Shown one piece after another: positions 53,055-62,367 of a stretch of 64,000 nt of DNA. Every line of letters begins with the position of its first letter. Position 1 is the stretch's first letter. The DNA comes from Achromobacter sp. B7 (lineage in GTDB: Bacteria > Pseudomonadota > Gammaproteobacteria > Burkholderiales > Burkholderiaceae_B). The stretch is from assembly GCF_003600685.1 (NCBI RefSeq), contig NZ_CP032084.1, positions 3,844,001 through 3,908,000 of the forward strand, given 5' to 3'. The notes beneath the pieces are model-generated. The model ran no database searches. It saw only the letters and a list, made by a program, of their open reading frames with translations, and was not told the origin of the DNA. The position numbers were made by a program, and so were the translations under genes.

Positions 53055-53166
53055 GCGCACAACGGCCAGGCAGGGAACGCGGCAATGCCGCAACGGACTC
53101 ACGCGCGCGCGGGCGCCCAGGCGCCGGGGAACCGGGGTGTCGGAAATGGGTGGGCGGGGTTTGCGC

Positions 53167-53328
53167 TTAGCCGCGCGAGCCGCGACCGCTGTCGTCGTCG
53201 CGCAGGATCGCCGTGCCCGCGTTGTCGGTATCGTCGTACTGGCCGTTGAACACGGCCCACCACAGCGATACGCCGATGGCCAGCACGAACAGCAGCGACA
53301 AGGGCAGCAAGAGATAGAGGATGGTCAT
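53167..53328 (-). CDS. ccoS: CcoS (FixS), cbb3 oxidase maturation protein
   Basis: 53 residues. One N-terminal helix (TILYLLLPLSLLFVLAIGVSLWWAVFNGQYDD). The SLWWAVxxGQYDDTD-type end is diagnostic for CcoS. Required for cofactor insertion into cbb3. The ATG overlaps the stop of the ccoI-like gene (53325-53328). Confidence 0.93.
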   Translation of the reverse strand: MTILYLLLPLSLLFVLAIGVSLWWAVFNGQYDDTDNAGTAILRDDDSGRGSRG

Positions 53329-54299
53329 GGCGCGGCTTCCAGCGCGCCGACGGGTGCGCTGCCAACCGACCAGTCGCGGCGGCACAGGCGCCACGAGTTA
53401 TAGGCCACGGCCAGCGAGGACAGCAGCATCGTGATGGCGGCCAGCCAGGGTTGCACCCAGCCCAACAACGCCAGCGGCGTCATCAGCAAATGCCAGATCA
53501 ACGAGCCGTACAGGTTCTGGCGGGCTTTCTCGCGCGCGCGGCGCAGCAGCGCGCCCAGCGCGGCGTCCGACATGGTCGGGTGCGCGGCCAATGCCGAATG
53601 CGCGGACGCCATGGCAGTGGGCACCGCCATCGACATCGCACAGGGGCAGCTCATGACCAGCAGCGCCACCATCACGGGCAGGCTGTGGGCGGGGTCGATG
53701 GCCGCCCAGCCGATAGCGGCGGCCAGCGCCAGCACCACCTGCGCCAACACGAAGCGCGAGGCCAGCCGATCGGCGCGCGCGCCCAATTCCAGCCGTTGGG
53801 TTTCCACGCGCTGATGCCGCAGGCCGCCCGCCGCGTCGCCGAAGGATTGGCGGGCGCACAGTTCCAGGTAGCGCGCGGTCAGCAAGAACGCCACGAACAT
53901 CGTGACGGAATCGAAATAGACGTCGCCGCGCCCGGTCCAGGTGGCGTGAACGCTGGGAACAAACGCCGCCACGATGCCCAACGCAACGGGCACGTCCATG
54001 CCCGCGCGGCCGTGGCGCAGGTTGTCACCGGCATGGCGCCAGATGGGCCAGGCCGAATACAGCACCACGGGAATGGTCAGGGCGAAGCTGGCCCAGTTCA
54101 TCAGCACGATGGCCCAGTCCAGCGTTTCCAGCGCGTCGGCGGGCATGCTGTCATGGCGTAGGTAACCGGGCCACGCAAACATCATGACCTGCATCATGGC
54201 GAGCCACGCCAGCGACAGGCGCACCAAGGCGTGGCGGCGTTGCTGGCGGTCGGCGTCGGACAGGGACGCCGGGACGGCGAAAATCGATTTTGCTCGCAT
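53325..54299 (-). CDS. CcoI-like protein reduced to the P-type ATPase membrane core
   Basis: 324 residues in the canonical ccoI position, overlapping ccoS by 4 nt. The membrane part is clearly that of CcoI/FixI: MMQVMMFAWPGYL, AGMDVPVALGIVAAF, YFDSVTMFVAFLLTARYLEL, the copper-site LLVMSCPCAMSMAVPTAM and, at the end, PLALLGWVQPWLAAITMLLSSLAVAYNSWRL. But there is no CxxC metal-binding domain before helix 1. Only ~25 residues replace the actuator domain (no TGE loop), and ~30 replace the whole phosphorylation and nucleotide part (no DKTGT, no HP). ATP-driven pumping is therefore not possible for this protein alone. Start 54299 is chosen because the longer frame crosses the FNR box. Full-length CcoI is ~750-850 residues. 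Confidence 0.9.
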   Translation of the reverse strand: MRAKSIFAVPASLSDADRQQRRHALVRLSLAWLAMMQVMMFAWPGYLRHDSMPADALETLDWAIVLMNWASFALTIPVVLYSAWPIWRHAGDNLRHGRAGMDVPVALGIVAAFVPSVHATWTGRGDVYFDSVTMFVAFLLTARYLELCARQSFGDAAGGLRHQRVETQRLELGARADRLASRFVLAQVVLALAAAIGWAAIDPAHSLPVMVALLVMSCPCAMSMAVPTAMASAHSALAAHPTMSDAALGALLRRAREKARQNLYGSLIWHLLMTPLALLGWVQPWLAAITMLLSSLAVAYNSWRLCRRDWSVGSAPVGALEAAP

Positions 54300-54333
54300 G
54301 CGCCGATGGTACCCAGCGGCGAAGGCCGGCACC

Positions 54334-54347
54334 TTGATCTGGATCAA
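54334..54347. promoter_or_regulatory. FNR/ANR box upstream of the ccoI-like gene
   Basis: TTGAT-CTGG-ATCAA, a perfect FNR consensus centred about 41 nt upstream of the chosen ATG. It indicates that the reduced ccoI-like gene and ccoS are still transcribed under low oxygen. Confidence 0.9.
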
Positions 54348-54373
54348 GGCGGCATTTCCGGCGTCCAAGCGAG

Positions 54374-55570
54374 CTATCGCAACGCGCCGCGCTTTTTCAG
54401 GTCGGCCACCCGCTCGGCGCAGATTCCCGCTTCGGCCAGCACCTCTTCGCTGTGTTCGCCAAACGCGGGCGCGGCGCGCGGCGTGTCCGCCTGGCTGCGG
54501 CCGAACTTGATCGCCTGCGCGAAGCCCCGGTAGCTGCCAACGACCGGATGCGCGAATGTGGAGATCATCTTCTCGGCCTGCACCTGGGGAAAGTCGAACA
54601 TGTCTTCAACGCCGCGCGCGGCGGCGCAAGGCACCTCTTCGCCAAACCAGGCCTCCCATTCCAGCGCGGTGCGCGCGCGCAGCGCTTCATGCAGGCGCGG
54701 CACGATTTCGTCGCGATGCTCGGCACGCTTGCGCACCGAGTCGTAACGCGGATTCGCAGCCAGGTCCGCCAGCCCGGTCTTCTCGCACAAGGCCTGCCAG
54801 AAGTGCGGCGTGTTGGCCGAGATATACAGATAGCCGCCGCCCGTGGGGTGCAGGCCCGTGATGCCGCCCGAACGCATGTCGCGCCCGATCTCGCGCGGTT
54901 CGCCCTCGGCCCAGACCAGCCGGGCCGATTGCAACGCCAGCGCGCTGCGCAGCAAGGACACGCCCACGAACTGCCCGCGACCGCTGCGTTCGCGTTCATA
55001 CAGCGCCGACGCCACCCCGGCCGCCACCATGGACGACGCGTAGTAATCCACCACTGAGCCGTACAGGATCTCGGGCGGGCCTTCCGCCTTGCCCTGCAAC
55101 GCGCACATGCCCGTCATGGTTTGCAGCACCTGGTCGTAGCCGGCCTTGTCCTTGAGCGGACCGGTTTCCCCATAGCCGGTGACGGCGCAGTAGATCAGCC
55201 GGGGGTTCACCTCGGCCAGCTGCTCGTAGGCGATGCCCAGGCGCGCGGGCACGCTGGGTCGGAAGTTGTGCACCAGCACGTCGGCCTGGCGCGCCAGGTC
55301 GTGCAGCACCGCCAACGCGTCGGGCTGTTTCAGGTCCAGCACCAGCCCGCGCTTGCCCCGGTTCACGCCCAGGAAGGCGCGGCTTTCGGTGTCCAGCGTG
55401 GATGGATACTTGCGCAGGTTGTCGCCCGTGGGCGGTTCCACCTTGATGACGTCCGCGCCCTGGTCCGCCAGCAGCGTGCAGCCATACGGCCCGGCGATGT
55501 AGGCGCTTAAGTCCAGCACGCGTACGCCCGCCAGCGGGCCACCGGTACAAACGTGTTCAGTTGCCATCAT
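54374..55570 (-). CDS. CaiB/BaiF family CoA-transferase
   Basis: 398 residues. Family blocks: LAGVRVLDLSAYIAGPYGCTLLADQGADVIKVEPP, LGVNRGKRGLVLDLK, DVLVHNFRPSVPARLGI, YCAVTGYGETGPLKDKAGYDQVLQ and GSYRGFAQAIKF. It transfers CoA between organic acids through an aspartyl-CoA intermediate (class III). The ATG overlaps the stop of the CitE-like lyase gene (ATGA), so the two are translated together. The lyase partner suggests activation of a dicarboxylate (citramalate/itaconate or malate type) for cleavage. Confidence 0.92.
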   Translation of the reverse strand: MMATEHVCTGGPLAGVRVLDLSAYIAGPYGCTLLADQGADVIKVEPPTGDNLRKYPSTLDTESRAFLGVNRGKRGLVLDLKQPDALAVLHDLARQADVLVHNFRPSVPARLGIAYEQLAEVNPRLIYCAVTGYGETGPLKDKAGYDQVLQTMTGMCALQGKAEGPPEILYGSVVDYYASSMVAAGVASALYERERSGRGQFVGVSLLRSALALQSARLVWAEGEPREIGRDMRSGGITGLHPTGGGYLYISANTPHFWQALCEKTGLADLAANPRYDSVRKRAEHRDEIVPRLHEALRARTALEWEAWFGEEVPCAAARGVEDMFDFPQVQAEKMISTFAHPVVGSYRGFAQAIKFGRSQADTPRAAPAFGEHSEEVLAEAGICAERVADLKKRGALR

Positions 55571-56448
55571 TGCTGTTGCTCCGTGCCGTCCAGCCCCAAG
55601 GCCTGGGCCGAACGCAGTATCGCTTCGGCGCGGCGCAGGAACGGGCCGTCGATCATGCGGCCGTCCACCACAAACGCGCCGACGCCTTTGTCCGATGCCT
55701 CGCGCGCGGCCTGCACCACGCGGGTAGCGTGGGCGATTTCTTCATCCGTCGGGCGAAACGCGGCGTTGACCAGCGGCACCTGGCGCGGGTGAATGCAGCT
55801 TTTGCCCAGGTAGCCCAGGCTGCGCGCCAGCTCGGCCTCGGCGCGAAAGCCCGCTTCGTCTTCGATATTGGCAAAGGCCGAGTCATAGGCAAACACCCCC
55901 GCCTCGGCCGCCGCCATGCGCAGCGCAAACATCGCCTGCTGCACGGCCACGTTCTGGCGGCGGCTGATGCCGGCGGGTTCGAAAAGATCCCCCAGGCCCA
56001 GCTGCAAGCCGGCCACCGACGGATGCGCGGCCGCCAAGGTGGCCGCCCGGCGCAGCGCGCGGGGCGATTCAATGTTCAACAGCAACCCGACCGGCTCCTT
56101 CACGCCATTGGCGGCACGCGCCTGTTCGATGGCGCTGGCCGCCGCCACCACGTCGGCCTCGCTTTCCGCCTTGGGCAGATTCACCAGATGCAGGCCCGGC
56201 CGCACCACCGCCTGCACGTCGGCATGAAAATGCCCGCTGTCCAGCGCGTTGACCCGCACGATCAGCGTCTTGCCCGACGCCGCGGTCTGCGGGTCGGCCA
56301 GCATGCGGGCCAGGTGCTCGCGCGCTTCGGCCTTGCGCGACGGGGCCACGGCGTCCTCCAGGTCGAACGACAACGCGTCCGCGGGGCCGCTCAATGCCTT
56401 GGCGAATAACTCGGGACGGGAACCTGGAACGAACAGTTTGCTTCTCAT
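55567..56448 (-). CDS. HpcH/HpaI-family CoA-ester lyase (CitE-like)
   Basis: 293 residues. Opening RSKLFVPGSRPELFAKAL, then LSFDLEDAVAPSRKAEAREHL with the catalytic Asp/Glu, LIVRVNALDSGHFHADV, LLLNIESPRALRRA and QLGLGDLFEP. These are the metal-binding and CoA-site motifs of malyl-CoA/citramalyl-CoA and citrate lyase beta-type enzymes. Middle gene of Bug, lyase, CoA-transferase. Predicted to split a 3-hydroxyacyl-CoA dicarboxylate into acetyl-CoA plus a keto acid. Exact substrate unknown. Confidence 0.92.
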   Translation of the reverse strand: MRSKLFVPGSRPELFAKALSGPADALSFDLEDAVAPSRKAEAREHLARMLADPQTAASGKTLIVRVNALDSGHFHADVQAVVRPGLHLVNLPKAESEADVVAAASAIEQARAANGVKEPVGLLLNIESPRALRRAATLAAAHPSVAGLQLGLGDLFEPAGISRRQNVAVQQAMFALRMAAAEAGVFAYDSAFANIEDEAGFRAEAELARSLGYLGKSCIHPRQVPLVNAAFRPTDEEIAHATRVVQAAREASDKGVGAFVVDGRMIDGPFLRRAEAILRSAQALGLDGTEQQQ

Positions 56449-56487
56449 GCTTGCGCTCTTGTGACGGAGGTTGAATCGGGGTCGTGC

Positions 56488-57486
56488 TTATTGAATGGAT
56501 ATGTTCCGGTCGCGCGCCACCTGCTTCCACTTGGCGGCGTCGGCCTGCACCAGATCGGCAAACTGCGGCACGGTCAGTTCGGCCGGCACCGCGCTTTCCT
56601 CGGCGAACATGGCGCGCATCTTGTCGTCGTTGACGATGGCGCGGATCTCGGCGTTCAGCTTGTCCACCAGCGGCGCGGGGGTGCCGGCCGGGGCCAGCAC
56701 GCCCCACCACAGTTCCACCGAGTAGCCGGGCTGGCCTTCACCGATGGTGGGCAGGTTGGGATAGAACTGCGACCGCTTGGGTGACGTGACGGCCAGCACG
56801 CGCAGCTTGCCGCCCTTGAGCAGCGATGCCGTCGACGCGAAGCTGCCGATCACGAAATCGACGCGGCCACCGGCCAAATCGTTCAGCGCGTGCGACATGC
56901 CCTTGTAGGGCACGTGCGTGAACGCCGTCTTCTCGCCACCCGCCAGGATTTCGCTGGCCATCTGGTTGACCGAGCCCAGCCCGGCGCTGCCGTAGGTCAG
57001 CTTGCCCGGTTCTTTGCGGCCGACAGCCAACAGGTCGGCCATGGATTGGTACGGCGAGTCCTTGCCCACCACCAAGGCCATCGGGCTGCGCGCCAGCATC
57101 GCCACGGGCGCGAAGCTGCGCACCACGTCGTACTTCAAATTGGTCTGTACCGCCGCGTTGGTGGTCAGCGTGGACGAAGACAGCATCAGCACCGTGCCGT
57201 CCTTGGGTGCGCGCGCGACGTATTCCGCGCCAATCGCCCCGCCCGCGCCGGGCCGGTTTTCAACAATGACGGTGTTCGACAGGCGCGCCCCCAGCTTTTC
57301 GGCCAGCACGCGTGCGAACACGTCATTGCTGCCGCCAGGCGGAAACGGCACCACCATGGTGATGGTGGGCGGTATGGAGGCGGACTGCGCCATGGCGGTC
57401 GCGGGCGCGCCCGCGGCAACCGCCAGCGTCAGGCTCAGGGCCAACGCGGGTATGGCCGCGCGCAGCGTGTGCAAAGTCAGGTTCAT
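56488..57486 (-). CDS. Bug-family (TctC-like) periplasmic solute receptor
   Basis: 332 residues. Signal peptide to about residue 34 (LALSLTLAVAAGAPATAMAQ). Receptor blocks TITMVVPFPPGGSNDVFARVLAEKLG and TVIVENRPGAGGAIG. First gene of the operon with the CitE-like lyase and the CaiB transferase; the likely ligand is the dicarboxylate they degrade. Divergent LysR gene at 57632. Confidence 0.94.
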   Translation of the reverse strand: MNLTLHTLRAAIPALALSLTLAVAAGAPATAMAQSASIPPTITMVVPFPPGGSNDVFARVLAEKLGARLSNTVIVENRPGAGGAIGAEYVARAPKDGTVLMLSSSTLTTNAAVQTNLKYDVVRSFAPVAMLARSPMALVVGKDSPYQSMADLLAVGRKEPGKLTYGSAGLGSVNQMASEILAGGEKTAFTHVPYKGMSHALNDLAGGRVDFVIGSFASTASLLKGGKLRVLAVTSPKRSQFYPNLPTIGEGQPGYSVELWWGVLAPAGTPAPLVDKLNAEIRAIVNDDKMRAMFAEESAVPAELTVPQFADLVQADAAKWKQVARDRNISIQ

Positions 57487-57631
57487 CGTAGGTCTCCTCG
57501 GTGTCGGTCTGTTCCGGCAGGCGTGGCACGCCCGTCCCGCAGCCGCTTTTCGTTGTGGTCGTCTCGCATACTAGGACCGGCCACTGATGATATAAAGCGA
57601 GGATTCTTAAAACACTACGTGAGGATTCCTG

Positions 57632-58489
57632 ATGAAGATCGAATCTTTCCGTACGCTCAATGCGGTGCTGCGCGGCGGCAGCTTCGCGGCGGGCGCCGCG
57701 GACATGAACCTGTCGCCCAGCGCCGTCAGCTTGCAGATGAAGCAGATGGAGCAATACTTCGGCCAGCCGCTGTTCGACCGGTCGGCGCTACAGGTCAGGC
57801 CGAACGCCTTTGCCGCCGAAGTGGACGCGGTGCTGCAGGACGCGCTGGCCCGGCTGGACGAACTGCGCCGGCGCAGCACGCCCGCCGTTGAAGGGCGCGT
57901 GCGGCTGGGCACCATCGAACCGTTGCAGGTCACGCTGCTGCCCCCGCTGCTGCGCAAACTGCGGGAACGCTATCCCCAGCTGGACGTGCGGCTGGTGCGC
58001 GGCCGCGCCACCGAATTGACCGAGAAACTGAAAAAAGGGGAAATCGACGCCGCGATCATCACGCAGCCGCAGACGGGCGGGTCCAGCCGCCTGGTGTGGA
58101 CGCCGCTGTTTCGGGAAACGCTGGTCCTGATCGCCCCGCCCGATTCCACGGAAACGCGCGTGGCCGAATTGTTCCAGCGCTACGAATGGATTCGCTTTGA
58201 CAAGACCACTATCGGTGGCCGACTGGCCGCGCGCTATGTGGCGCAGCACGCGCCGCACGCGCGCTGCCGCATCGAAATGCAGTCCCTGGCGGCGCTGACG
58301 GCGCTGGTGTCCGCAGGGCTGGGGGTCTGTGTGCTGCCCGAGCCGGGGCGCAACCTGCTGGACGTGCATCCCGTGCGCGTGTTGCCGCTGGGCAAACACG
58401 CGCCGTACCGGCAGATTTCCTTTGTGTGCCGGCAAGCAGACGAAGAGAACCGGCTGGTGCAGGCGCTGCTGGAAGGTGCGCGGCCTTAG
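57632..58489 (+). CDS. LysR-family transcriptional regulator
   Basis: 285 residues. HTH: MKIESFRTLNAVLRGGSFAAGAADMNLSPSAVSLQMKQME. An effector domain follows (RVRLGTIEPLQVTLLPPLLRKL). Divergent from the Bug/lyase/CoA-transferase operon, which it probably controls. Two GTGAGGATTC-like direct repeats (57597-57606 and 57619-57628) lie just before the start, the second serving as RBS. Its 3' end overlaps the convergent LysR gene by 4 nt. Confidence 0.93.
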   Translation: MKIESFRTLNAVLRGGSFAAGAADMNLSPSAVSLQMKQMEQYFGQPLFDRSALQVRPNAFAAEVDAVLQDALARLDELRRRSTPAVEGRVRLGTIEPLQVTLLPPLLRKLRERYPQLDVRLVRGRATELTEKLKKGEIDAAIITQPQTGGSSRLVWTPLFRETLVLIAPPDSTETRVAELFQRYEWIRFDKTTIGGRLAARYVAQHAPHARCRIEMQSLAALTALVSAGLGVCVLPEPGRNLLDVHPVRVLPLGKHAPYRQISFVCRQADEENRLVQALLEGARP

Positions 58490-59382
58490 CTGGGCTCTGC
58501 CTGCTTGGCCATATCGATAAACGCGCGCAACGCCGACGATACGCGACGTTGCCTTGGGTAATACAGCATGAAGCCGGCAATTGTGGGGCACCAGTCATCC
58601 AGCATGCGCACCAGCCGGCCGGATTGCAGCAGGTCGCGCACGTAGTATTCCGGCACGCAGCCGATGCCGATGCCGTCCACCGCCGCGCGCACTTCCGCGT
58701 GCACGTCGCTAAGCGCGATGCGGCCGGACACGTCGACTTCAATCGCCACCCCGTCCTTTTCAAATTCCCATTTGTAGTAGCGCCCGCTGGGAAAGCGGTA
58801 GCGCACGCACTCGTGGGCCAGCAGGTCGTCGGGATGGCGCGGCAATGGCCGGCCCGCCAGGTAGGCGGGCGACGCCACGGTCGCCGCGCGCAGGCTGGGG
58901 CCGATCGGCACGGCCACCATGTCTTCCGGCACGGCCTCCAGCAAGCGCACGCCCGCATCGAAACCCGAGCCGACGATATCGACAAAGCTGTCGTCCTCGG
59001 CGATTTCCAGGCGGATATCCGGGTACGCCCCCAGGAAGCGCCCGGCCATCGGCATCAGCAACATGTAGGACGCGGCGCGAGACGTGTTGATCCGCAGCGT
59101 GCCGGACGCCGAACCCCGAAAGTGGTTCATCTCTTCCAACGCGTCGCCCAGGTTGGCAAGGGCGGGAAGCAGGCGCTCGGCCAGGCGCTGGCCGGCGTCG
59201 GTCAGCGCCACGCTGCGCGTCGTGCGGTTGAACAGGTTCACGCCCAACCGTTCTTCCAGGCTGCGGATCGCGTAGCTGACGGCGGACGTGGACAGGCCCA
59301 GTTCTTCGCCCGCGCGGCGAAAGCTGCAATGCCGGGCGACGGCGGCGAACGCCGCCAGGTGCGACAGGTTATCTGCCTGCAT
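58486..59382 (-). CDS. LysR-family transcriptional regulator
   Basis: 298 residues. HTH: LSHLAAFAAVARHCSFRRAGEELGLSTSAVSYAIRSLEERLG, the CrgA/GcvA-like branch. The effector domain starts near residue 90 (SGTLRINTSRAASYMLLMPMAGRFL). Divergent from the zinc alcohol dehydrogenase gene (59489), a likely target. Confidence 0.93.
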   Translation of the reverse strand: MQADNLSHLAAFAAVARHCSFRRAGEELGLSTSAVSYAIRSLEERLGVNLFNRTTRSVALTDAGQRLAERLLPALANLGDALEEMNHFRGSASGTLRINTSRAASYMLLMPMAGRFLGAYPDIRLEIAEDDSFVDIVGSGFDAGVRLLEAVPEDMVAVPIGPSLRAATVASPAYLAGRPLPRHPDDLLAHECVRYRFPSGRYYKWEFEKDGVAIEVDVSGRIALSDVHAEVRAAVDGIGIGCVPEYYVRDLLQSGRLVRMLDDWCPTIAGFMLYYPRQRRVSSALRAFIDMAKQAEPS

Positions 59383-59488
59383 GATTATGCAAATTCCTTG
59401 AATAAAGCATGCGGAAATTCTAGCTTGATAGCGGGAATGCCGAGGAATATTGTGAACGTCTGCTTAACAAATTTAATTCGAGTTCACC

Positions 59489-60553
59489 ATGATCCAAGCC
59501 CGTGGCTATGCCGCCCACAGTACCGACACCCCGCTCGTCCCGTTCAGCTTCACGCGCCGCGAGCCGGGCGATGACGACGTGCTGATCGACATTCTTTACA
59601 GCGGCATCTGCCATTCCGACTTGCATCAGGCGCGCGGCGACTGGGGCAATTCGGTGTTCCCGATGGTGCCGGGCCACGAGATCGTGGGCCGCGTGGCGCA
59701 AGTGGGCAAGAACGTCACCAAGTTCAAGGCAGGCGATTTCGCGGGTGTGGGTTGCATGGTGGATTCCTGCCTGCATTGCAAGGCCTGCCGCTTGAACCTG
59801 GAGCAGTACTGCGAGGAAGGCGCCACCCTGACCTATAACGACAAAGAACGCGGCAGCGACCAGCTGACGTTTGGCGGCTATTCCGACCGCATCGTCGTCA
59901 AGGAACACTTTGTTGTGAAGGTGTCTGACAAGCTGGATCTGAAGGCCGTTGCTCCGCTGCTGTGCGCCGGCATCACCACGTATTCGCCGCTGCGCCACTG
60001 GAAGGTCGGCCCCGGCCAGAAGGTGGGCGTGATCGGCTTGGGCGGGCTGGGCCACATGGGCGTGAAGTTTGCCCATGCCATGGGCGCACATGTCGTGATG
60101 ATCACCACTTCCGCCGACAAGGGCCGCGACGCCAGGCGCCTGGGCGCCGACGAGGTGCTGGTGTCGCGCGACGCAGAGGCGATGGCGGCGCACGCGGGCA
60201 CGTTCGATTTCCTGTTGAACACCGTGCCCGTCAGCCATGACGTGAACCCGTACCTGGCGCTGCTGACGCTGAACGGCACGATGGCGCTGGTGGGCGCGCT
60301 GACGCCGCTGGACCCGATTCCGGGCGCGAACCTCATCATGGGCCGCAAGTCGATCGCGGGCTCGGCCATCGGCGGCATGGAAGAAACGCAAGAGATGATG
60401 GACTTCTGCGCCGAACACGGCATCGTCAGCGATGTCGAGATCGTGCCGATCCAGGCCGTGAACGAGGCCTATGAACGGCTGGTAAAAAACGACGTGAAGT
60501 ACCGCTTTGTCATCGACATGGCGTCGCTGGCGCAAGAGGCGGCGGCCGCTTAA
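59489..60553 (+). CDS. Zinc-dependent NADP alcohol dehydrogenase (YahK/cinnamyl-alcohol type)
   Basis: 354 residues. Catalytic zinc ligands in SGICHSDLHQARGDWG and PGHEIVGRVAQVG. Structural zinc cysteines in CMVDSCLHCKACRLNLEQYC. Rossmann motif GLGGLGHMGVKFAHAMGA and the NADP-preferring TTSADKGRDA. This is the pattern of YahK-type aldehyde reductases with broad specificity for aldehydes. Divergent from a LysR gene that likely regulates it. Confidence 0.94.
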   Translation: MIQARGYAAHSTDTPLVPFSFTRREPGDDDVLIDILYSGICHSDLHQARGDWGNSVFPMVPGHEIVGRVAQVGKNVTKFKAGDFAGVGCMVDSCLHCKACRLNLEQYCEEGATLTYNDKERGSDQLTFGGYSDRIVVKEHFVVKVSDKLDLKAVAPLLCAGITTYSPLRHWKVGPGQKVGVIGLGGLGHMGVKFAHAMGAHVVMITTSADKGRDARRLGADEVLVSRDAEAMAAHAGTFDFLLNTVPVSHDVNPYLALLTLNGTMALVGALTPLDPIPGANLIMGRKSIAGSAIGGMEETQEMMDFCAEHGIVSDVEIVPIQAVNEAYERLVKNDVKYRFVIDMASLAQEAAAA

Positions 60554-60588
60554 GAGCAACAAGGCGCCGGGGGGCTGCGCCCCGAGGG

Positions 60589-60615
60589 AAAAAAAAGGGT
60601 GCCCGAAGGCACCCT
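60589..60615 (-). terminator. Rho-independent terminator after aceA (minus strand)
   Basis: On the minus strand, AGGGTGCC-TTCG-GGCACCCT followed by a run of T residues. This is a perfect 8-bp stem with a stable UUCG-type loop. It lies 113 nt downstream of the aceA stop. Confidence 0.92.
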
Positions 60616-60660
60616 GAATCCACCCTACAACAGCACCTACAACTGCAAAGCAATCTATCC

Positions 60661-60696
60661 GTGCGTCACCCGGTCAGCGCTCACCGGGTGACGCAC
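60661..60696. repeat. Perfect 14-bp inverted repeat
   Basis: GTGCGTCACCCGGT (60661-60674) and its exact reverse complement (60683-60696) around an 8-nt loop. It lies between the aceA stop and its terminator. No T-tract follows on either side; it may be an RNA-stabilising 3' hairpin or a protein site. Confidence 0.8.
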
Positions 60697-60727
60697 CATG
60701 CGTTCAAGCAATCACGCATTCAAGCGT

Positions 60728-62047
<1,320 letters not shown>

Positions 62048-62367
62048 GGTGATGCTCCTGGTCAGTGATAAGAAGACTTCAAAGATTCGCGTCTTGCATT
62101 GCGTGAATCGTTGGACAAAGTCTATGCCTCTGCTGCAAAGCAAGGTGGGCTTGTGTCTTATAGAAGACGAAAAATATTTGCCTATAAAATCAATAGGTTG
62201 AACGGGGCATTTCGCATCACGAAACGCTTTTGTCATCTATGAAATGCGCTTTGGTTGCGTAGCAGCAGGAACTTTCACATCACGAGACTTACATTTCACA
62301 ATGCGGAAAAACGGCCTTTTTTGCAGCGCCTACAATGCCGCTATTCCCCAGCTATTCCTGATTTGCC
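62048..62367. promoter_or_regulatory. Divergent aceA / queF regulatory region
   Basis: This 320-nt region is strikingly AT-rich for the window. It holds two related 16-bp elements (62210-62225 and 62273-62288). It also has an inverted repeat CCTAT-N7-ATAGG at 62181-62197, and TTGATT/TATAAG-like boxes facing aceA at about 62150-62190. No gene is seen. Confidence 0.6.
62210..62288 (+). promoter_or_regulatory. Paired 16-bp direct elements upstream of aceA
   Basis: TTTCGCATCACGAAAC at 62210-62225 and TTTCACATCACGAGAC at 62273-62288 (14 of 16 identical), starts 63 nt apart, about six helical turns. The first is itself palindromic (TTTCG-N5-CGAAA). Candidate binding sites for a regulator of the glyoxylate shunt. 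Confidence 0.5.

Noticed and set aside
52975..53085. N-terminal extension of CcoN to 53085
   Set aside because: It crosses the FNR box at 53041-53054 and has no homology to CcoN; the ATG at 52974 gives the expected N-terminus.
54300..54368. N-terminal extension of the ccoI-like gene to 54368
   Set aside because: It would place the FNR box inside the coding region and still adds no CxxC metal-binding domain.
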